Shown one piece after another: positions 11,426 through 20,400 of a stretch of 64,000 bases of DNA. How positions within the stretch are numbered: the stretch's first letter is position 1; the number at the start of each line of letters is the position of its first letter. The notes beneath the pieces are model-generated. The model saw only the letters and a program-made list of their open reading frames with translations. It did no database searches and was not told the origin of the DNA. Source of the stretch: Sanderia malayensis (Eukaryota > Cnidaria > Scyphozoa > Semaeostomeae > Pelagiidae); the NCBI GenBank assembly GCA_013076295.1, contig RQOL01000772.1, positions 4,679,087 through 4,743,086 of the forward strand. Direction: 5' to 3'. Position numbers and translations under genes: made by a program.

Positions 11426-14400
11426 TCAAACTTCTAGGTCACTCAAAGCAAGCTCTCTTTTTTTTTTAAGTTCTTTTCTTCTCGAATGTTTGGTTAATAT
11501 CTCTGCTGTTCTCCTATTTGTTTTATTAGACACAAATCTTCCTTTTGTTGTTTGGTAATCATGAAAGTCGTGATTTAATTTAGAGTAATTCGAGTGTCTG
11601 TCTGCATCATTGTTGGAAATTGTTATAGCCCGTGGATTGGTTTTCAAAGCCGTCTCTACATATTCATACGGGTCTTTGGAGTAAGGATAGCCTCGTTTCA
11701 ATTCCCATGTAGGGCTCTTCGATTTAATAACAGGGTCATCACTTTCATACAACATGAAAGCCTTTCCATCTTTGATCTGCATGTCTCTGATGTTGACTCC
11801 TATATGACGTATTGCAGCATCTTGCCTTGCATGAATTTTTCTTTTACTATTTCTTATTTCTAATGGAATTTCATTTCCCAAGTCAACATAAACCCTCTTT
11901 TTCGTCTGTTTCCTTCCCGAGGGCTTTCGTTTGCTCGATCTTCTTTGACTCGACTTCGGGCTGAGACCGTTGACCAGTGAGTTAAATGCCGATTCTTGGA
12001 ACCATTTCCGTAACACATTCTCGGGTGCTTTGAAAACACCATTCACTTCAATTGGCACTGGTTTTTGCGTGACATGATCAGCTGATTTGCCATTATCATA
12101 ATCATAATTATAATCATCATCATCACCATGACTTATTCTTTCGGATGATGTCACTACCTCTGTATCGCTTTCAGTCTCGTAATCATTTTCTGAAACATGG
12201 CGACTTTGAGGTTTATGAGATCCGTGACGTCTTCTGGTTGAGCTGGGATTATGATGGCGATGGATCGGTTCTGATTGTCTTATTTGTTTATCTGTGTATA
12301 CATAAACGGGTCTTTGTGATGAAGTTGACTTTCGTCGTCTTATAAACTGCGGTTTTCTTTCCACCAGTCGAAGAATCTTTGGCTGTTTATAAGGTTTTTC
12401 GTAAGTTGATTTCCTCAGCCTCACTCTCGGAACAGTCTCGTCTACAAGAACCAGCCTTCGTCGAGAATTAATTTTACCTTCTCTTGGGCTTCTCGATCTT
12501 ACTATCACATGACCTGCTCGGGGGTCCTCTGTCAAATTAGTGGATAGAGAAACTGGTCTGAGAATTCCCTCTGACGATCTGCTGGCTCGGGGATCAAATG
12601 AACTGGAGGCTACGTGCCGATTGGCCAACTGTCTTGATACTTCGTTTTGATTGGTTGGGTGAAGTCGATTGATCAAATCATCATTCATTGATTGAACTTG
12701 GTTTGTTATTTGTGAAGTGGCAGATCTTTTTTCAAGTGGCGAATAAGGTGGAGGTGGATCATATGGTTCTACCGATGGGGTTGACGGTAGGCATAATGCA
12801 GGATCATTCGACCTTTTTCGTGTTAATAATCTTGGTGGAGGTGGGGCTTGTGTACCTGGTCTTTGAATTGCTAGAATGGGGTCTTCATCGACCGGCATTG
12901 GTGCTGGTATTGCTGACTCAGGCATTGCAGCTGTTGTCATCGTCATGGGCTCTTCTTCAGGCTGAGCACTGTCTGATGAAAGCATTGAAAATGTTGACGT
13001 TGTGGAAAGCCTTGGTTGCCTTTGAAACATTGGAGCTGCATTAGAAGTGAGCGGATCATGTTTTATAGGCTGAGGACTTTCATCACGTGGCATTGCTGCT
13101 ACTCCGGCTGTTAAAGGAAGATCTGGTTCATCATCATTCATTCGCGGAGCAGCAGCTGTTAATGGTCTACCATCATCTGAGCTTTTGGCTTGAGACATCC
13201 AAGGAGCGATGAACGATTTTGGTTGCTTATGTTTGTGTAAAGATGGTACCATGTCGTCGTTTGGACCAATCTGGGCGTATAAATCCTCAAACGGTGGATC
13301 GGTGGATGACTCTGTTGATTTTAAAGGATTAATAGCCACAGCAACTGGGACCACTGCTGCACTTTGTTTTGTTAATGAAGATGCATCATCTTTGAATGCC
13401 TTAGCTGCCAAATCAGAGAATGGATCGAATCCTTTTTTCTTTTTGCCAATACAGCACAACTCGCAACACGATAAGCACCAGTAGTATAACAAGCAACACA
13501 TGGCTATGAGAAATGCCAGGATTATGAATGGAAGTATGTACCAAAGCCAGTCTTCAAATGTTCGAACTCCTATTGGCGTAGGAACAATCGGGATCACGGG
13601 TGGTATGATGGCTAGTGATGCATTGCAGTGTTGGTTGTATACTCCCTTTGCGTTTGTAATACCAAATGGTGCAAGGGTGGCTAAAAAGCTTTGCCTCGCT
13701 GTTCCATTCTCGAAGAGGAATCTCACTGAAAACTTTCTAATGGCTTCTTCGTGACAAGATGTGTTGGTCAAGGAAGCATTTGTGAACATCATTATTGAGT
13801 TTGAAGTTTGATTCATCGTCATATTTTGAATTAAATGTATTCGGATATCATTCTGTGTCTCATTCAAGAAATTCTCTACCCGTTTATAAATTTGATACTG
13901 TAGCATGTTGTTGGTAGAGAGCTCGCTGTATGACACATTCAGTGATGTTTGTATAAAGTAGCAGCAAGGAACTTGGCCAAATACTCGCACTTTGAATATG
14001 TCGTAGACCGAGGCACCACAGGAATCTGTTATAATTATTTGAAACTGATACTCTTCATTTGAAATGTTTCTATCGGCTTCCAAATATGAAATGTAAATTG
14101 TTTTGTTTTTGCTGTCGAAATATATCCAAGTGTACTCCACAGCTCTACCTTGCATACCTGTTAGTTCTGCTCGCATGTTTTGCAGACTACCATCCTCTAT
14201 GTCGTATGCAATGTCATTAGGGATGTTGAATGCGAAAGGCTGAGATATTTGAACTGTAAACGTCTTTATACTGTTTATCAACTGTGGTTTGGTATTCTTC
14301 AGACAAATGTTTACTGGGCTTGGTGTGACGACAACCGTGGTTGTTAAAGAAACTGTTGGCTGATGATGTAAGAATGTTGTACTGGTGTGTTCCTGTAACA

Positions 14401-17400
14401 CTGTAGTATACTGTATATGCTCCTGAAATACTGTGGTATTTATGCCTGACATTATTTCTGCCACTGTACTTATTGTTGGGTTTATTTGTAAAATGCTAGT
14501 TATACTTGACTTTTGCATCAATGCTGCACTTGTTCTGCTAAAGTATTGCTCTTCACTTGGTAAACATTTCGTTGAGTTATTAATTGATACGTTCAGTAGA
14601 AGCATGTCTGGTAATAACACCTCTATCAGTTTGTCATTTGGCATTGTTTTTGTCAACAATGTATTTGAAATTTCATTGATTTGAGCACGATTGCAAGGCC
14701 TATCATAAGCAGAACACAGTGTCCATGTAACATTGTAAATGTTCATTGTATGATCTGGAATGATTGATATAAACGTGATGTTTTCCATGGGGAAGTATGA
14801 AGACAATTTATTGTGAAGAACTATCAGAATCTGGCGTTTGCAATTTAGTTTTGACTGAAACGAAAATGTTACAGTTACAGTTGCGTTACTTTGTTGTGTT
14901 ATTTGTAAAAATGTGACATTTGTAACAGCTGTCAATCCTTTACTATCTCTTGCTTGTAACAACATAAATCGTTCAGTTTTCCAGTCTGCTGTTAACACAA
15001 TTCCATTGATTTCTTTAGAGGTATCATTCAGCCTTAAGCTGAAATTACAGTCTGGTTCTCTCCTGTGCATATCAAGCAAACTCAATTGCAATTTCAATGT
15101 GTCGCAATCTTGCTTGTCAATAAAAATATTGCTTGGTATTTTGTATCTGAAAACGTTGCAGTATGCTAACTTGATCACCAATGTTTTTAATGTTAATGGT
15201 GGAGTATTTGGCAGAGGAGTACTTGGCTTTATTGGTACAATGGCACTTGTAGTTGGTTCTATTGGTGCAATGGTACTTATTGTTGGGCTTATTTGTGAAA
15301 TGCTAATTATACTTGACTTTTGTAACAATGTTGTACTTGCTCTACTAAAGTATTGCTCTTCTCTTGGTAAACATTTCGTTGAGTTGTTAATTGATACATT
15401 CAGTAGAAGCATGTCTGGTAATAACACCTCTATCAGTTTGTCATTTGGCATTGTTTTTTTCAACAATTTCTTTGAAATTTCACTGATTTGAGTACGACTG
15501 CAAGGCTTATCATAAGCAGAACAAAGTGTCCATGTAACATTGTAAGTGTTCATTGTATGACCTGGAATGATTGATATAAACGTGGTGTTTTCCATGGGGA
15601 AGTACGAAGACAGTTTATTGTGAAGAACTATCAGGATCTGGCGTTTGCAATTTAGTTTTGACTGGAACCAAAATGTTACAGTTACAGTTGCGTTACTTTG
15701 TTGCGTTATTGGCAAAAATGTGACATTTGTAACAGCTGTCAATCCTTTACTATCTCTTGCTTGTAACAACATAAATCGTTCAGTTTTCCAGTCTGCTGTT
15801 AACACAATTCCATGGATTTCTTTAGAGGTATCATTCAGCGTTAAGCTGAAATTACAGTCTGGTTCTCTCCTGTGCATATCAAGCAAACTCAATTGCAATT
15901 TCAATGTGTCGCCATCTTGCTTGTCAATAAAAATATTGCTTGGTATTTTGTATCTGAAAACGTTGCAGTATGCTAACTTGATCACCAATGTTTTTAATGT
16001 TAATGGTGGAGTATTTGGCAGAGGAGTACTTGGCTTTATTGGTACAATGGTACTTGTAGTTGGTTCTATTGGTGCAATGGTACTTATTGTTGGGCTTATT
16101 TGTGAAATGCTAATTATACTTGACTTTTGTAACAGTGTTGTACTTGCTCTACTAAAGTATTGCTCTTCTCTTGGTAAACATTTCGTCGAGTTATTAATTG
16201 ATACATTCAGTAGAAGCATGTCTGGTGATAACACCTCTATCAGTTTGTCATTTGGCATTGCTTTTTTCAACAATTTCTTTGAAATTTCAATGATTTGAGA
16301 ACTATTGCAAGGCTTATCATAAGCAGAACATAGTGTCCATGTAACATTGTAAATGTTCATTGTATGACCTGGAATGATTGATATAAACGTGATGTTTTCC
16401 ATGGGGAAGTACGAAGACAGTTTATTGTGAAGAACTATCAGGATCTGGCGTTTGCAATTTAGTTTTGACTGAAACAAAAATGTTACGGTTACGGTTGCAT
16501 TACTTTGTTGTGTTATTGGTGAAAATGTAACATTTGTAACAGCTGTCAATCCTTTACTATCTCTTGCTTGTAACAACATAAATCGTTCAGTTTTCCAGTC
16601 TGCTGTTAACACAATTCCATTGATTTCTTTAGAGGTATCATTCAGCCTTAAGCTGAAATTACAGTCTGGTTCTCTCCTGTGCATATCAAGCAAACTCAAT
16701 TGCAATTTCAATGTGTCGCCATCTTGCTTGTCAATAAAAATATTGCTTGGTATTTTGTATCTGAAAACGTTGCAGTATGCTAACTTGATGAACAATACTT
16801 TTAATGCCAACGGTGGAGTATTTGGTAGAGAAGGAATAATTGATGAGGATATTGCTATATTCTTGGATGACGTTATTTGGGCCACTTTAGTACTTGTCTC
16901 TAAATTGTATTCCTTGTACGATGATGTTCCAATGTTTGAAACTAGAAGCCCAGTTTGAATGGTGCTGTATTCCTGCTTTGTTGGCAATAATGACGACAAT
17001 AACGAGAAAGAGAAAGAGGAATGTTGCATTGACGGTTGCATAGTGTTGTATGTCTCACTGATGATTATTGAAGAATGTATACTTAAGCTTGACGACGATG
17101 AGGTTTTTATAGAAGATGACGAGAAAGGAGTATTGGAACAGCTCAGGTTAATGAGAGGTTGTGAAAACACAGCTGATACAATACTGAATTCTGGAGCCAT
17201 GGATGCTACAAATGCTGCATTAAGGAGGGGAATTGTTGAAAATGTCTTGTTTCTTAGCTCTGCTGTTTCTGTCTCATTGCACATGTCACGATTGCAGAGC
17301 TGCATGGCAAATATTACCTGAATATCTGACACCTTTGTGAAATAGAGGAAGTGCATTTCACTTGTTGTTAACATTTGATAGTAATTTTGCATTTTTTTTG

Positions 17401-20400
17401 TCCACAGAATCAAAATGTCCACATTGGGTTTGTCAAAAGATGAAATGTAAGTCTGGAAAGTAACACTGTGAGTAGGATTTGACATTTTGCGTATACGCTT
17501 GAATACGAGGCTCTGAGATGTGTTGAGGCCAGAAGTGTCTGTGCATGTAACGATATACTTTTCTTTGATTTGCTGATCGAAATTCAAATCTGTACCCTTG
17601 ACAACTCCGTATATAATTCTACTGGTTTTTTCGTACTGGAGCATTGATTTTTTCGATAAGCTTGTGCCATTTTCATACGTCACAGAAAGCGAAGTTCCAT
17701 TGAATCCATCCTCGTTATCATAACAAATATCTGGCTGCAATTGTAGAGAGAATGAACTACAGAGACTTGCATTTACAATCGGGATAATTTGCATGAATCT
17801 TGGTGGAGTGTTGGGCCGTGATACATTTGGTGTTGGAGTAATGCGAAGACCTCTGCTCGTGTAATACGGTGATGAGGCATGTGCAGTTGTAAGATCTGTT
17901 GACATAGAACAATGAGAGCATGGTTGGTGGACAATAGTAGGGCCTGCTGTAATTGTCGATTGAACAAATGCTGTTGTTCTTGATGCTGTATGGCCACAAG
18001 GACCCAGTCGTTCTACTGATAGCGAATGTATAACATAAGGCGCCATTGCATTTCGGAAACTTTGTACTATTCTTCCGTCTGTTGTTAGCATCTTATTGAT
18101 AATTACATTTAGTTGTGTGTTTGTACAGGGGGTATAAGGCAAGCTGCAATTGCTCCATTTAACTATTGCTTGGTTATTGAGAGTTGAAGTGTTGTATGAG
18201 ATTATGTTGACTTTATTTTCGTTTCCATCGTTGTAGTAATTGAGAGTTTTGGTGAGAAAGATAATCTGCTCGTTTACATCCGGGATAGTCTTGTCGAATA
18301 TTCGATCGAACCTTATCTGTATCACATGATTGATCTGTGGCGGGAGAATCGGCGTGGTGATTGTGAAGTCAGTTGTTGCCGTTTGTCCCGAATTATCAAT
18401 GGCCGTTAGATGATATTTGTAGCCTCCTTGTCTGTAGTCATCAACTTTGAGAATGCCGTAAATTGCCTGCGATGATTGGCTGAGCTGTAACCATGACGAT
18501 TTATCAACAATTCTACCATCAGTGTGCTCTAGCCTCAGTTTCAACTTTCTCGTGTTTCCTTGTTCTTCATCGTGGAAGAGATCCAAAGGTATTGTGTACG
18601 AAAACAGTTTGCAAAAATAGGCAAATAGAGGCAGCATTCTACTTGTTACTTTTGGTGGATTATCAACTGGTATTGAAACTGTTGAGCTGAATTGTTTGGT
18701 TTGTGTTACCTGAGATACTTTGCTGATTTTGTACGATGATTGTATCACCATACTGATCTCTGTAGTCAGCGTAACAAAGGTTTGGCACGTTCCATGTTTT
18801 GTTGTTACAACACTGAGAACCCCGAACTCCGAAGACATTGCCTTGACAAATGCAGTGTTTGGTTGATCATTTACGTACTGCAAATCAGATTTGAATTCTT
18901 CAAGGGCTGTTAAATCGCACGAGGATCCATCTATGACGTCATGGGTCCATGTTACACGCAGTTCATGATTCGGGGATGTTTTACGCACATATGAAATGAT
19001 GATGAAACTATTTATCGTTGAATTTTGAATATAATTACTGATCTTGTTGATAAAATACTGCATTATTCTCAAATCAGTTGTGCTTGTGCTATATCTAACA
19101 TTCATTGAAGTTTTCACCGTAATACCAATGACTTTATTGTATTCAAATGCTCGTACAGTGATTGGCACACTAGTTTTGTATTCCTTTGAGTTTGTGGCAA
19201 TCAGAGTGTATGTGAAAACCTTTTCAATTGTCCCCTTCACCAAAAAATTTTGTATTAATCCAGATATGGTTTGATCTGTAATGTTGAAATAAACCAATGA
19301 GGCTGTACCTAAAGCAGTTCCGTCAATATTAACCAATGAGAGCTGCAGTTGCCTTGTATCCCCATCGATACTGTCAATAAACGCATCGCGTAGTATTTGA
19401 TATTTGAAAAAGGTCCCGGCTGTTGCGTTAATGATCGGGATATTATTTGAGTATTGAGGTGAATTGATTGTTGGCGTTGGTGATACAATGACAGATGAAG
19501 CCTTTTGTAAGCATGAGCCGTAATAATTCACCGTAGCCTCGTATAGAACTGTATTTGATGTCATGGCTATTGTGAGATTGGTGTGGATATTGCCATCTGT
19601 GGAGAGTATCATCGATTTTAAACTGCGAAGGAGGTTAAGATTGCAATTAGCAGAATTTAGTCTCGCATCGGTCCAAGTAATTTCAAAAAGAGGACCAGCT
19701 GTTGACTGTCTAATGAATAGTAGGACACTGATTGTATTATTTGAAGTAACTCTGAAGTATTTCTTCAATTGGTTAATGATATAGCTCTGGAGTTGGACAT
19801 TGTTAAGCTGCATCGTATTATATTCTCTGCCTTTCAAAACGACTTGAACTCCAATGTTATTGGCACTGTATTCACTTCTTACCTCAATGTTTTGTTTTGT
19901 TGTATATCCAAGTGAATTCTTTGCACTCAGGGTAAAGATGAAGCTTTGGTATGGTCGAATTGCTTGCTGTGATGCTGTGATTAATCCATAAATATGCTGA
20001 TTAGTTGAATCGAGTTGAATCCACGAGCTTTGATTTAGTGGTTTGCCATCGATATGCAATAGATTGAGCGTTAGTCGTGATGTATCGCCATCGGTTGTAT
20101 CGTAAAACGTATCTGCTGGAATCTGGTAATAGAAATAAAACCCCGCTTGGATATTCAAAATTGGTATCCTATTTTTTAGTTCGGGGTAGAGGTTACCAAT
20201 CGTTGGTGATGGCATGACACGCGATGAAATCAATGCACATGCACCTAATCTGACTATGTCGATTCTGTCAGCCACAACGCTTGGCGCTAAAGCTATTGTA
20301 AGGCTTGGGTTAACCAAGTGTCCCTGCGATTCAAGCATTGGTAATATTTGAAGGAGAGCATTGCAGTTGCTTGTTATGTTCGAATATACGAGTGTGAAGA

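Noticed and set aside
12688..13754. Several plus-strand frames of 80-120 codons opposite the giant gene
   Set aside because: They are antisense shadows of the long dystroglycan-like frame and carry no independent motifs.
14913..16298. Plus-strand frames of 192 and 217 codons that look like paralogous proteins
   Set aside because: They resemble each other only because they are antisense to the triplicated 807 bp units.
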